Source: Deltaproteobacteria bacterium (GTDB lineage: Bacteria > Desulfobacterota > Binatia > HRBIN30). From it: a DNA stretch of 49,321 bases. Position 1 is the stretch's first letter; each line of letters opens with the position of its first letter. The translations under genes were made by a program, and so were the position numbers. Of the stretch, positions 1-8,528 are shown piece after piece. The stretch is from positions 1-49,321 of the forward strand of contig JACQEN010000085.1 in assembly GCA_016200585.1 (NCBI GenBank), read 5' to 3'. The notes below the pieces were generated by a model. It had not been told where the DNA came from and did no database searches. It saw only the letters and a program-made list of their open reading frames with translations.

Positions 1-612
1 GTAGTCGAATCCATAGAACCTTGAGTTGGGATACGACTTGGCCATGAGCATGGTCGACGCCCCGTGTCCGCAGCCGACGTCGGCGACACGTGCCCCTTTC
101 TTCAATTTCTCCTCGACGTCGTCGAGAGCAGGAAGCCACGATGTGGTGAGATTGGCCGCGTATCCCGGGCGGAAGAAGCGCTCGGTACCTTGGAAGAGGT
201 CCGGGTCGTGCTCGTGCCAGCCGACGCCGTCGCCGCTGCGAAACGCTTCGACGAGCTTGGGAGTGACACGCATGGCTCCGGTCATCGCTTGGAAGCCGCC
301 GAGCACGCACGCCGGGCTGCTCTCGTCGGTCAATGCGATCGCCTGTTCGGCGGAGAGCGAGTAACGGTGCGTGGCGGCGTCGTAGTTGACGTAGCCGGCT
401 GCTGCCTGCGCGTTCAACCACTCGCGCACATAGCGCTCTGTTGTGTGCGTCCAATTGGCCAGCTCGTGCGACGTCAGTGGGCCGTGGGCCGCCAGCATCT
501 TGTACAGTCCCAGCTTGTCGCCGACGACGATCAATGCCGCGGTCAGTGCCGCACCGAGATCACCGAGTGCTTTGTGTACGAACGCTTCGAGCTTGGCTGG
601 ATCAACCGACAT
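1..612 (-). CDS. SAM-dependent class I methyltransferase, 3' end outside window
   Basis: Open from an ATG at 612 to the window edge (204 residues, no stop). The N-terminal ~110 residues read as a helical/winged-helix module (LGLYKMLAAHGPLTSHELAEW, then YVREWLNAQAAAGYV), the dimerisation module of Rv2258c-type methyltransferases. The SAM-binding motif I follows at about residues 176-186 (VADVGCGHGAST), with an acidic residue at the end of the next strand (FYGFDY) at the edge. A GGGAGG ribosome site lies about 8 bases upstream of the ATG. The substrate cannot be told. The gene is divergent from the SDR gene at 788. Family call is good; function is inferred only at the level of methyl transfer. 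Confidence 0.85.
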   Translation of the reverse strand, partial: MSVDPAKLEAFVHKALGDLGAALTAALIVVGDKLGLYKMLAAHGPLTSHELANWTHTTERYVREWLNAQAAAGYVNYDAATHRYSLSAEQAIALTDESSPACVLGGFQAMTGAMRVTPKLVEAFRSGDGVGWHEHDPDLFQGTERFFRPGYAANLTTSWLPALDDVEEKLKKGARVADVGCGHGASTMLMAKSYPNSRFYGFDY

Positions 613-787
613 CGAAATCTCCCTCCCGGTCGTGTGTTGCGATTCGAATGAGCCGACTTATCTGAAATTCATCCGTCTTGGAGCGCGCTGTCAAGCCATT
701 CAGTTTCTTGAACGGTTGCTGCAAGCGTGCCATAGCCGCAGCAGCCGTGGTGAAGGTCACCCAGCGCAGCAGCCGTGGAGGATACCG

Positions 788-1594
788 ATGAGAAAGGCCT
801 CGAAGGAGAAGAAGCGCGCCCTGATTACCGGCGCGTCATCCGGCATTGGCGCGGCGTTTGCGCGTCACCTGGCACGCGACGGATACGACGTCGTCCTCGT
901 CGCTCGCAGTCGTGAGCGCCTCGATGATCTTGCCGGTGAATTACAGGCACAGCACGGTGTAGCGGCCGAAGCACTGCCTGCAGACCTGACCGATCCGCCG
1001 GAACTGCATATCGTCGAGGAGATGCTCGCCGACGGCGTCGGGCTCGACCTGCTCGTCAATAACGCCGGTTTTGGGACGGGCGGTGCCTTTCGTGAGCTCG
1101 AGGTGAACCAGGAAGAGTCGGAGATTCGGTTGAACGTCGTTGCGCTCGTGCGGCTCACCCGCGCGGCATTGCCGTCGATGGTGGCGCGCAACAGCGGCGC
1201 CATCATCAATGTGTCGTCGTTGGCCGGCTTTCAAGCGGCGCCGTTCAACGCCACCTACGGAGCCACCAAAGCTTTTGTGAATAGCTTCACCGAGAGCCTG
1301 GCGGAGGAGTTGCGTGGTTCGGCGGTGAAAGTGCAGATGCTGTGTCCGGGGTTTACTCGCACCGAGTTCCAGGAGCGCGCCAGCCTCGACGTCTCCGGGG
1401 TGCCATCGTTCGCTTGGATGAGCGCCGAGGCGGTTGTCGATGCATCGCTGACGGCGCTGCAGCGCGGCGACTTGGTTTGCATCCCCGGGATGCAGAACAA
1501 GATGGTTGCGACGTTGACCAGCCTCCTACCGAGAAGCCTGACCCGGCGCGTAAGCGGAATGTTGACGCGCTCGGTCGTGAAGCTGGAAGGATAA
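788..1594 (+). CDS. Short-chain dehydrogenase/reductase (SDR)
   Basis: A 268-residue classical SDR, the usual length. Visible motifs are the NAD(P)-binding TGASSGIG near the N-terminus, the structural NNAG, the catalytic Ser strand (INVSSLAG) and YGATK carrying the Tyr-xxx-Lys pair. VVLVARSRERL after the second strand, with Arg residues, is typical of NADP-preferring 'VARRxxRL' short-chain oxidoreductases. An upstream in-frame start at 443 exists, but the ATG at 788 is preferred because GGAGG (777-781) sits six bases ahead and the Rossmann fold begins directly. It acts in the cytosol; the substrate is unknown. It converges on the NFACT-R gene, with a repeat-rich hairpin between. Confidence 0.9.
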   Translation: MRKASKEKKRALITGASSGIGAAFARHLARDGYDVVLVARSRERLDDLAGELQAQHGVAAEALPADLTDPPELHIVEEMLADGVGLDLLVNNAGFGTGGAFRELEVNQEESEIRLNVVALVRLTRAALPSMVARNSGAIINVSSLAGFQAAPFNATYGATKAFVNSFTESLAEELRGSAVKVQMLCPGFTRTEFQERASLDVSGVPSFAWMSAEAVVDASLTALQRGDLVCIPGMQNKMVATLTSLLPRSLTRRVSGMLTRSVVKLEG

Positions 1595-1614
1595 GGCGGA
1601 AAAACGTGGATGAT

Positions 1615-1674
1615 GGAAGCATTGATCGTCCGCGAGCCACGAGCAACCAGCCACGAGCCACGAATCAAGCTTCC
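1615..1674. repeat. Imperfect inverted repeat between convergent genes, with iterated GAGCCACGA words
   Basis: The outer arms GGAAGC-A-TTGAT-CGT (from 1615) and ACG-A-ATCAA-GCTTCC (to 1674) pair with single-base bulges. The 30-base loop is made of repeated words GAGCCACGAG, CAGCCACGAG and CCACGA. It lies where the SDR (+) and NFACT-R (-) genes converge and overlaps the last codons of the latter. It probably serves as a bidirectional transcription end; this is inferred from position and symmetry, and there is no clear T-tract. Confidence 0.5.
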
Positions 1675-2096
1675 AGATCCTCCGCTCGTAGCGGTTCGAC
1701 GTGTACCGTCTCGTAGCGCCGCAGCAACACCTTTCCCGGCTCGAAACCGCGCGGCTTGCTGACGTCGGCGCAGCGCGCCACGTGTACGCTGGTGCGCTTG
1801 GCATTGCGTGCCTTCGAGTAACCCGCCGCCAGGCCGGCTGCCATGCGCAGGGTGTCGCGCGGCAGGCGATCCAGGTTGTCGGGATTGCGCACGACGACGT
1901 GCGAGCCCGAGTCACCGCTAATGTGCATCCAAAAGTCGTTAGGAGAGCCAAGCTCGAGCGAGAGGATGTCGTTGTCGGCGGCGGTCTTGCCGACGAGAAC
2001 CACGAGCCCGTCCGGCGACACGAAGCGCCGCGCCAGCCGCTTGCCGCGATAGATGCCGGCATCGGGATCGGTCTTCGGTTCCAAATTGGTCGTCAT
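1665..2096 (-). CDS. Stand-alone NFACT-R (DUF814) domain protein
   Basis: A 143-residue protein made almost entirely of one NFACT-R/DUF814 domain, the RNA-binding C-terminal module of RqcH/Tae2/FbpA proteins. Hallmarks are a strand-turn ending in GKTAADNDILS, then DFWMHISGDSGSHVVVRNP (in family members, D-x-W-x-H...GSHVV-[IL]-R), and a distal VEPL. The NFACT-N and coiled-coil parts of full RqcH are absent, so ribosome-quality-control activity should not be assumed; small NFACT-R proteins exist in many bacteria with unclear roles. Start is the ATG at 2096; the upstream GGTGGCG is a modest ribosome site. A longer open frame runs upstream to 3122 but overlaps the glycosyltransferase antisense frame and is not coding. 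Confidence 0.85.
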   Translation of the reverse strand: MTTNLEPKTDPDAGIYRGKRLARRFVSPDGLVVLVGKTAADNDILSLELGSPNDFWMHISGDSGSHVVVRNPDNLDRLPRDTLRMAAGLAAGYSKARNAKRTSVHVARCADVSKPRGFEPGKVLLRRYETVHVEPLRAEDLEA

Positions 2097-2176
2097 GGAT
2101 CGCCACCGTTGCGTGCTGCCGGCCGGTTCTAGAATCAGGCTCAACGTGAAGCAAGATCGACGCAGGCGACGGATCG

Positions 2177-3187
2177 TCAAGCGGCACAGACGAAGTCGCG
2201 GCCTTCCTGCCATCCGAGCCGCGTGACGAAGCGGCGAATCTGCTGCCGCGGCTCGGTTCCAGCGACGGACGCAATGAGCGGCAGATGAGGAATGTCCCGC
2301 AGCTGCTCTGGGGAGATGACCGCCGCTCCATGAATCTGATTCCCCAGGCGGCCGGCATGCATCTCGACGACGTAGGCCGGATGCTTGCCGTATGGTAGCA
2401 GGGAGCAGCGCAGGCTGCGCCCGGTTCCGCCGTAGCCCCACAGAATGTAGCGCTCGTGTCCGCTCAACAGCCCGGTACTGAGAAAATGTGCTTTGCAGAT
2501 GGGGAACGCCTCGCGTCGATAGCGCGGGTCGCGGTGCGTCAAGCGCTCCGCGTGCTGGCGCCATCCTACCAGCCGGCGCGGTACGACGCCGAGCTGATGC
2601 CCGTCTGCGAGCAGCCGCAGCAGCAGGTCGTAGTCCTCCGGCCACGCCACGTCGCGATAGCCGTACGCTCGGGCGACGTCCCTTCGTAGCAACAAGGTTG
2701 GATGCGCCAGCGGACATTCGACGAATGCGTCGGCCTGCACATCGTCCGCGGTGTGTAGACTGTTCAGCCAGGCCTCGTACTCGCGCCAGCCGGGGCCAAG
2801 GGTGTGGCGTGGAAACAGTCGCACGTGACATCCGACCGCGCTCAGGTGCGGTGCGCCGTCGAGCTGTGCCGCCTGGGCGACAAGGCGGTCGCGATGCATG
2901 ATATCGTCGGCGTCCATGCGCGCGATGAAGCGGCCATGACAGAGTGCCAAGCCCGTGTTGAGTGACGCCACCAGGCCACGGTGCTGCTGGCGTTGCAGCT
3001 CGAAGCGTGCATCGCCGGCAGCGAAGGCGCGGACGCAGTCGGCTGTGGCATCGGTCGAGCCGTCGTCGATGATCAGACAATGCCAGGTGCTGTAGCGCTG
3101 CCGCTGGATGCTGCGCAGGCACGCCGGCAAGGTGGCCGCGGCGTTACGGGCCGGCAGGAGAATGGAAATGTCCGCAGGCGACGACAT
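2177..3187 (-). CDS. Family 2 glycosyltransferase with extra C-terminal nucleotide-fold-like segment
   Basis: 336 residues. The N-terminal ~230 residues are a GT-A fold: ISILLPARNAAATLPACLRS, the first acidic motif DDGSTDAT, and the DxD-type site MDADD, followed by WPEDYDLLLRL, which carries the ED pair that usually supplies the base. A C-terminal segment starting about residue 247 contains ILWGYGGTGRSL and a short alternating strand/helix pattern (VVEMHAGRLGN, then ISPEQL), like a small Rossmann-type binding domain. No membrane segment is seen, so it should act at the cytoplasmic face on an unknown acceptor, plausibly an envelope polysaccharide. It is divergent from the large AAA gene. Confidence 0.9.
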   Translation of the reverse strand: MSSPADISILLPARNAAATLPACLRSIQRQRYSTWHCLIIDDGSTDATADCVRAFAAGDARFELQRQQHRGLVASLNTGLALCHGRFIARMDADDIMHRDRLVAQAAQLDGAPHLSAVGCHVRLFPRHTLGPGWREYEAWLNSLHTADDVQADAFVECPLAHPTLLLRRDVARAYGYRDVAWPEDYDLLLRLLADGHQLGVVPRRLVGWRQHAERLTHRDPRYRREAFPICKAHFLSTGLLSGHERYILWGYGGTGRSLRCSLLPYGKHPAYVVEMHAGRLGNQIHGAAVISPEQLRDIPHLPLIASVAGTEPRQQIRRFVTRLGWQEGRDFVCAA

Positions 3188-3305
3188 GTCGGTCTAGATC
3201 GTGCGCTCGTCGCCCGCAGGAGGCAAACGACAGGCTTGACCCCTTCTTTTGGTGTACTAGAGAGCTGAGACCTGCGGTCCTTCCGGGCCGCGAGAAACGG
3301 CAGCA

Positions 3306-6300
3306 ATGAGGGGCGACAAAGTAGATCCGGTGGAAACGACTCCGGGCAGTGCGACGTGTGCTGCCGGGTTCGTCGGGCGCGAGCGCGAGCTGACGGAGTT
3401 GCGTGCTGGGTGGACGGAAGCGCTTAACGGCCGGACGCGATTGTTCCTCCTCGTCGGTGAAGCGGGAATTGGCAAGACGCGGCTGGCGCAAGAGCTGGCG
3501 GACGATTGCCGCCGTCAAGGAGCCCTGGTTTTGTGGGGAACTTGCTGGGAGGATCGCGGCGCGCCGGCCTATTGGCCCTGGGCGCAGGTTCTGCGTGGCT
3601 TGCTGCGCGATCCGCAGCTGCTGCCGGCGTTGCAGTCGCCGGTGATCGATGTCGAGCAGCTGTCGCAGGTGCTTCCGGAGCTGCGCGGCAAGCATCCCGA
3701 GGCGCGTTTCGAGGGTGAACCCATGATCGAGCGCGACGACGCTCGCTTTGCCGTGTTCGACGCGGTGACGAGCCTGTTGCGCCGGGTGTCGGCCGAACAA
3801 CCGTTGGTGTTGATCTTCGACGATCTGCATGCCGCCGATCCGCCGTCGTTGCTGCTTCTACGGTTCGTGTCGCGTGAGCTGCGTGACGCCCGGCTGCTGA
3901 TTCTTGGGACGTATCGGCCGACACGCACCGATGCGCAAGCCGAAAGGCTGGAGCTGATCGCTCAGATCGGGCGCTTCGGCCGCCACGTGCCCCTGGCCGG
4001 GCTTGATTTCAGCCAGGTCGCTACGCTCATCGAGCAAGACTGCGCTTCGCGCCCTTCTGCCGCGTTGGTTGCAGCGGTGCATCGGATTACCGAGGGCAAT
4101 CCATTTTTCATCGACGAAGTTGCGCGCCTGCTGGTCGCGGAAGGGCTCAACAATCTGCCCGACGAGCAGGCCGTGGCGCGATTGCGCATCCCGCTGGGTG
4201 TGCGCGAGGCAATCCGTGAGCGGCTTCGTCCGCTTTCCGACAACTGCCGCGATCTCCTGTCGATGGCGGCCGTGGTCGGTCGTGAGTTCGAGCTCAACGT
4301 TTTGCAAGGCGTGAGCGGTAGAGGTGCCGACGCTCTTCTCGATCTCCTGCGTGAAGCTTCTGTCGCCGGTGTCGTCGTCGAGTCCAGAGGCGGCATCGGC
4401 CGCTACTCCTTCGCCCATGCGCTGTTCCGCGACCATCTGTATGATGAGCAGTCACCGGGAGAACGCCTGCGGCTGCACAATCGCATCGGCGAGACTCTGG
4501 AACGCGTTCGGGCCAACGAGCTGGTGCCTCATTTTGCGGAATTGGCGCACCACTATCTGCTCGCCGCGCCGAGCGGCGATGTGACGAAGGCGGTTCACTA
4601 TTGCACGCTCGCCGCCGAACAAGCTGCGGATCAACTCGCCTATGAGGATGCCATCGACCACTATCAGCACGCCCTCCAAGCTCTGGCACTCGGCACCGCG
4701 CCTGTACCCAGACGCCAGTGCGAGATCCTTCTCGGGTTAGGCCAGGCGCAGCGCAACGCCAGCCACGCCGACGCCCGTGAGACGGTTCGACGAGCGGTCG
4801 AAATCGCCCGTGGCCTGGTTCGCGACGGGGACCCACAAGGGGCTTCGCTGTTTACTCGCACGGCCCTTGGTGTCGCGGATCAGGGCCTGGGAATGCCCGA
4901 CATGGCCGGCGACGCCGAAGTGGTTCGGTTGCTCGAAGAAGCGCTCGAAGTGCTGGGACCGAGCGATCATCCGTCGCGGGCTCGGGCACTCTGCCGCCTG
5001 GCGATGGAGTGTGTCTTCGAACCAGACCGCTCGCGTAGTCAGGAATTGAGCCAGCAAGGCGTCGAGATGGCCCGGCGGCTCGGCGATCCAACGACGCTGG
5101 CGGCGACTCTCAGCATGCGGCAGTTCGTCCTCTGGCATGTCGGCCGCATCGCGGATCGTTTGCCGATTTCATCCGAGATCATTGTTCTGGCAGAGCAGAT
5201 TCATCATCGCGAGCTGGCATTGCAGGGACGCACCTGGCACCTGGTCGACTTGATGGGCAGCGGCAACGTCCACGCGTTCGACGCCGAAATCGACACCCAA
5301 GCTCAATACGCGGAGACGCTACGGCAACCACGCTATTTGTGGATGACCGCCTCGCTGCGCTGCATGCGCGCCTTGTGGGCGGCGCGGTGGAACGAGGCAG
5401 AGGACTTGGCGCAGCGTTCGCTCGTTCTCGGACAACGAACCGGCGATCAACAAGCGGCCGTCAGTCCCTGGATTCAGGTATTCATCATCCGTCGCGAACG
5501 CGGTCAATTGGCGCAAGAGGAGCCAATGACCAAGTTCTTCGCCGAGCGCTATCCGAAGAGTCCGGTGCCGCGGACCTTCCTGGCCATCATCTATATGGAG
5601 CTCGGACGCTCGGCGGAGGCGCGCGAACAGTTCGAGCTGGTGGCCAGCGAAGACTTCGCCAACCTGTCGCGCGAGCGGCGCATCGGTGTGCTGCCGTGCC
5701 TAGCCGAGGTTTGCGCCTTCTTGGGCGATCAGCGACGTGCGGCGATGCTGCGGCCGCTGCTGCAGCCCTACGCACACTGCAATCTGCCGTACGGTACGAT
5801 CGTGACCTTCGGTGCTACCGATCACTATCTCGCGCTGCTGTCGGCGACGCTCGGAGGGTACGACGACGCGGTCGCACTGTTCGAACAGGCGCTCGATTTC
5901 AATCGACGGATGGAGGCCCGTGCATGGTTCGTGCGGACACAACACGAGCTCGCCAGGGTCCTGCTGGCACGGCATGACCCGGGAGATGTAGACCGCGCGG
6001 TACAGCTGGCGCAGGACTGTCTCAATGGTGCCGTTGTGCACGGTATGCTGAGCCTGGCTGCCAAGACCGAGCTACTGCTGGAGCGTGCGCGGGTGGCGGC
6101 GCGTGATCACGCCGATCGAGGAACGGAGAACAAGCGTATGCGCGCCGTCGGCGGCGGCCAGGAAGCGGTTGAAGAGGTGGGGGAGGGCGACAAAGGTAGT
6201 CCCGTCGACCCGGTCGAAGACGATTCCGCGACGCGCCGCGGCCGAGTGCTGAGTTTCCCGCGCCAGGCCCGCGACACACCCGCGGTTCGGCGTCGCGCCA

Positions 6301-6971
6301 CGCCGACCGCTTCAACGTCGCGAGGGACAGGAGCGGGAACTACGTCGGATTCCATGACGGGCGGCGAAGCCATCTTTCGGCGCGACGGCGAGTATTGGTC
6401 GATCGGTGACGGGCGGGCGATGATGCGCCTCAAGGATACCAAAGGCCTGCGCTACATCGCGCGGCTGCTGCGCCATCCCGGCCGCGAGTTTCACGCCGCC
6501 GATATGGTCGCAACCGAGGAAGGTGTGCGGTCCGAAGCGGTATCGCCGTTCGACGGACTGAGCAGCGAGCAACTCGCCGAAATGGGCATTCATCCGGATA
6601 GCGGCGAAAGCGGTCCACTCCTCGACGCGCGCGCCAAGAACGCCTATCGCCGGCGCATCGAAGACTTGCGTGACCAGCTGGAGGAATCGCAACGGTACAA
6701 CGATATCGAGCGGGCGCAGCGGGCGCGGCAGGAGCTGGAATTTCTCACCAACGAGCTGGCGCGGGCGGTCGGTTTGGGTGGGCGCGATCGACCCGGGAAC
6801 ACGCAAGCCGAAAAGGCACGCTTGAACGTCACCCGCGCCATCAAGGCCGTGATCAAACGCATTGGGGAGCACAACTTGATTCTGGGACGCTATCTGAGCA
6901 CGACCATCAAGACCGGCGCCTTTTGCTCCTACACACCCGATCCGCGCTTCCCGATCGACTGGAAGTTGTGA
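3306..6971 (+). CDS. Large AAA/STAND ATPase with TPR-type region and unusual C-terminal domain
   Basis: 1221 residues. An N-terminal STAND-type NTPase is present: GFVGRERELTEL, Walker A GEAGIGKT at 51-58, Walker B LVLIFDDLHAAD near 165-176, and a downstream winged-helix-like stretch. A long helical region from about 400 to 930 has TPR-like pairs, the architecture of MalT/LuxR-type or cyclase-linked regulators. The LuxR helix-turn-helix is absent. After a charged low-complexity linker (about 935-1015) comes a ~200-residue domain starting FRRDGEYWSIGDG and LKDTKGLRYIARLLRHPG, ending in a long helical pair; its first part reads like a winged helix (inference). No signal peptide or membrane segment. 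The start codon has no strong ribosome site. A signalling or transcriptional role is likely but unproven. Confidence 0.85.
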   Translation: MRGDKVDPVETTPGSATCAAGFVGRERELTELRAGWTEALNGRTRLFLLVGEAGIGKTRLAQELADDCRRQGALVLWGTCWEDRGAPAYWPWAQVLRGLLRDPQLLPALQSPVIDVEQLSQVLPELRGKHPEARFEGEPMIERDDARFAVFDAVTSLLRRVSAEQPLVLIFDDLHAADPPSLLLLRFVSRELRDARLLILGTYRPTRTDAQAERLELIAQIGRFGRHVPLAGLDFSQVATLIEQDCASRPSAALVAAVHRITEGNPFFIDEVARLLVAEGLNNLPDEQAVARLRIPLGVREAIRERLRPLSDNCRDLLSMAAVVGREFELNVLQGVSGRGADALLDLLREASVAGVVVESRGGIGRYSFAHALFRDHLYDEQSPGERLRLHNRIGETLERVRANELVPHFAELAHHYLLAAPSGDVTKAVHYCTLAAEQAADQLAYEDAIDHYQHALQALALGTAPVPRRQCEILLGLGQAQRNASHADARETVRRAVEIARGLVRDGDPQGASLFTRTALGVADQGLGMPDMAGDAEVVRLLEEALEVLGPSDHPSRARALCRLAMECVFEPDRSRSQELSQQGVEMARRLGDPTTLAATLSMRQFVLWHVGRIADRLPISSEIIVLAEQIHHRELALQGRTWHLVDLMGSGNVHAFDAEIDTQAQYAETLRQPRYLWMTASLRCMRALWAARWNEAEDLAQRSLVLGQRTGDQQAAVSPWIQVFIIRRERGQLAQEEPMTKFFAERYPKSPVPRTFLAIIYMELGRSAEAREQFELVASEDFANLSRERRIGVLPCLAEVCAFLGDQRRAAMLRPLLQPYAHCNLPYGTIVTFGATDHYLALLSATLGGYDDAVALFEQALDFNRRMEARAWFVRTQHELARVLLARHDPGDVDRAVQLAQDCLNGAVVHGMLSLAAKTELLLERARVAARDHADRGTENKRMRAVGGGQEAVEEVGEGDKGSPVDPVEDDSATRRGRVLSFPRQARDTPAVRRRATPTASTSRGTGAGTTSDSMTGGEAIFRRDGEYWSIGDGRAMMRLKDTKGLRYIARLLRHPGREFHAADMVATEEGVRSEAVSPFDGLSSEQLAEMGIHPDSGESGPLLDARAKNAYRRRIEDLRDQLEESQRYNDIERAQRARQELEFLTNELARAVGLGGRDRPGNTQAEKARLNVTRAIKAVIKRIGEHNLILGRYLSTTIKTGAFCSYTPDPRFPIDWKL

Positions 6972-7002
6972 AGGAGCGTAAGCCCGGTTCTCCGCCGTGG
7001 CG

Positions 7003-8200
7003 CTACGCCGCGTCAGGGTCGAAGCGATTGGCGCGCGCGATCTTTCCAAGATAGTGGGCGCTCGGCTTGGGGGTCCGTATCTGCGTCGCGCGATCGACGC
7101 CGACGATGCCGAATTGCGGTCCGTAACCGAAGACCCTCTTCTATGCACTTGACCACGGCTGCTAGAGCGCGGCGTTCGTACTCGATGCGTTGGGTGTCGT
7201 CGGTGGTGCCGATGCCGTTCTCGGTGACGTAGATGGGGACACGCGCCTTTTGCGCGGCGTAACGCACCGTCGCGCCGATGGCCTCGGGCCAGAATTCGTA
7301 GCCCATGATCAGCACCGGCACGCCGGCTTCAGGACCGAGCACACCTTCCGGCCCGTAGCGGTGCCGGCTGTAGGTCTGGACGCCGACGAAATCGTCCTTT
7401 TGAGCGACCTCGAGGAACGGATCGAAGCTCTCGGCGCGCGCATGGTCGCGATGTTTTTCGCCGCCAAGGATAGCTTGATAGTCCTGCATTGCCAGCGTCA
7501 CGCCGACTCCAAACGTGCCCGGACCGGATTTGAGCACGTCGCGGGCGCGCCTGTGCGCTGCCAGCATGGTGTCGCGAATCTTCATCGGATGCCCGAGAAA
7601 GAACGGGCCGAAGCGCTCGAGCGTCGTGCCGCACAGTCGCGCCGATTCGGCCACGGAATCGGAGCGCGACTTGAAACCCGCGGCCGGTACGATCTTGGAC
7701 ACTGCCAGGGTCGCCATCAAGTTGGCTTCGTTGATGGTGTAGGCGGTGTCGATGAGATCGCCGAGGTGCGCCGTGGCGCGTTCGCAGTAGCGTAGGAAGC
7801 GGTCGACGTTGTTGTGATCCTCCCAGCCACCGTCGGCGCTGAACCAACGCGGCGACGTGAAGTGATGGTAGGTGACGCAGGGTTTGATGCCGTGCTCGAG
7901 GCATGCCGCCAGCATGCGGCGATAGTGGTCGAGCGCGGCGGTCGAGAAGTGACCTTCCTCGGGTTCGATGCGCGCCCATTCGATGGAGAAGCGGTAGGCA
8001 TTGAACCCCAGCTGTTTGAGCATGGCGATGTCTTGCGGGTAGCGATGAAAGTGATCGACGGCATCGCCGGACGGTTCTTGAAACAATGTGCCCTTCGTAT
8101 GCTCCAGCAGCCAGAAGTCGCTGTTGACGTTGTTGCCTTCGACTTGATGCGCTGCCGTCGCCGTGCCCCAGACGAAGCCCTTCGGAAACTCGAATGCCAT
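7003..8200 (-). pseudogene. GH1 beta-glucosidase, internal deletion with frameshift
   Basis: The frame from the ATG at 8200 (GGAGG ribosome site) codes a GH1 protein: FPKGFVWGTATAAHQVEG at the start, the acid/base region TINEAN near residue 155 (family consensus TxNEP, so Pro is replaced by Ala), and the nucleophile region VTENG near 328. After CIEEG the open frame goes astray and stops at 7013. In another minus-strand frame the true C-terminus resumes at once (FGYGPQFGIVGVD, then TPKPSAHYLGK) and stops at 7003-7005. The block normally between, about 17 codons including the WSLLDNFEW sugar-binding motif, is missing around 7131-7140. The remaining junction is GAAGA-GGG-TCTTC. The product should be inactive unless the gap is an assembly error. 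Confidence 0.8.
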
Positions 8201-8528
8201 TGCTCTACCCTCCGGTGAGATTTGCGCCGACCCCCGCTGTTACCGGTGTGCGGCGGCAGAGTAAAGCGCTTCGATGCATGGACGACGTGCGAATCGACGC
8301 TGAACGATCGTGCGGCGAAACGGCATTCACCTCGTAGACCGACTGATGGGTGAGAGGGCGTTACAGTCCCTCGAGACAGCGTCGCGTTTGCGAGCTCCGC
8401 CGCATGCTTGGCGGGTTGTCTTGGCAATCTCCGGAAAGTGAAGACCGCAAAGCGTTCAAGACAACCTGCGATGCTCAATTGCTCCGTTGGCTTTCCGTTT
8501 GCTGCTTTTCCGAATTCGGAGGCGCAAT
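8201..8528. other. 328-base divergent intergenic region with leader hairpins
   Basis: This lies between the GH1 gene (-) and the cytochrome gene (+). No protein-coding signal is supported. It holds a small GAGGG/CCCTC stem (8354-8372) and the strong 13-bp hairpin at 8411-8469 described separately; both would be in the 5' leader of the cytochrome transcript. No convincing -35/-10 pair was recognised. Confidence 0.5.
8411..8469 (+). promoter_or_regulatory. 13-bp hairpin in the leader of a secreted cytochrome gene
   Basis: The arms GCGGGTTGTCTTG (8411-8423) and CAAGACAACCTGC (8457-8469) pair over 13 positions with one G-U. They enclose 33 bases that contain GGAAAG and CCGCAAAGCG. It ends 60 bases before the ATG at 8529. 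The loop words recall part of the GEMM/c-di-GMP-I core (GGCAA...GAAA...CGCAAAGC), but the second hairpin of that riboswitch is missing, so only a structured leader is claimed. Confidence 0.45.

Noticed and set aside
3234-3260. TTGACC-based promoter upstream of the AAA gene
   Set aside because: No acceptable -10 box at proper spacing.
7120-7145. Programmed frameshift in the GH1 gene
   Set aside because: A whole conserved block is missing, not just a frame change, and no slippery sequence is seen.
8411-8469. A complete c-di-GMP-I (GEMM) riboswitch
   Set aside because: Only part of the core words are present and the P3 hairpin is missing, so it was kept as an unnamed leader structure.
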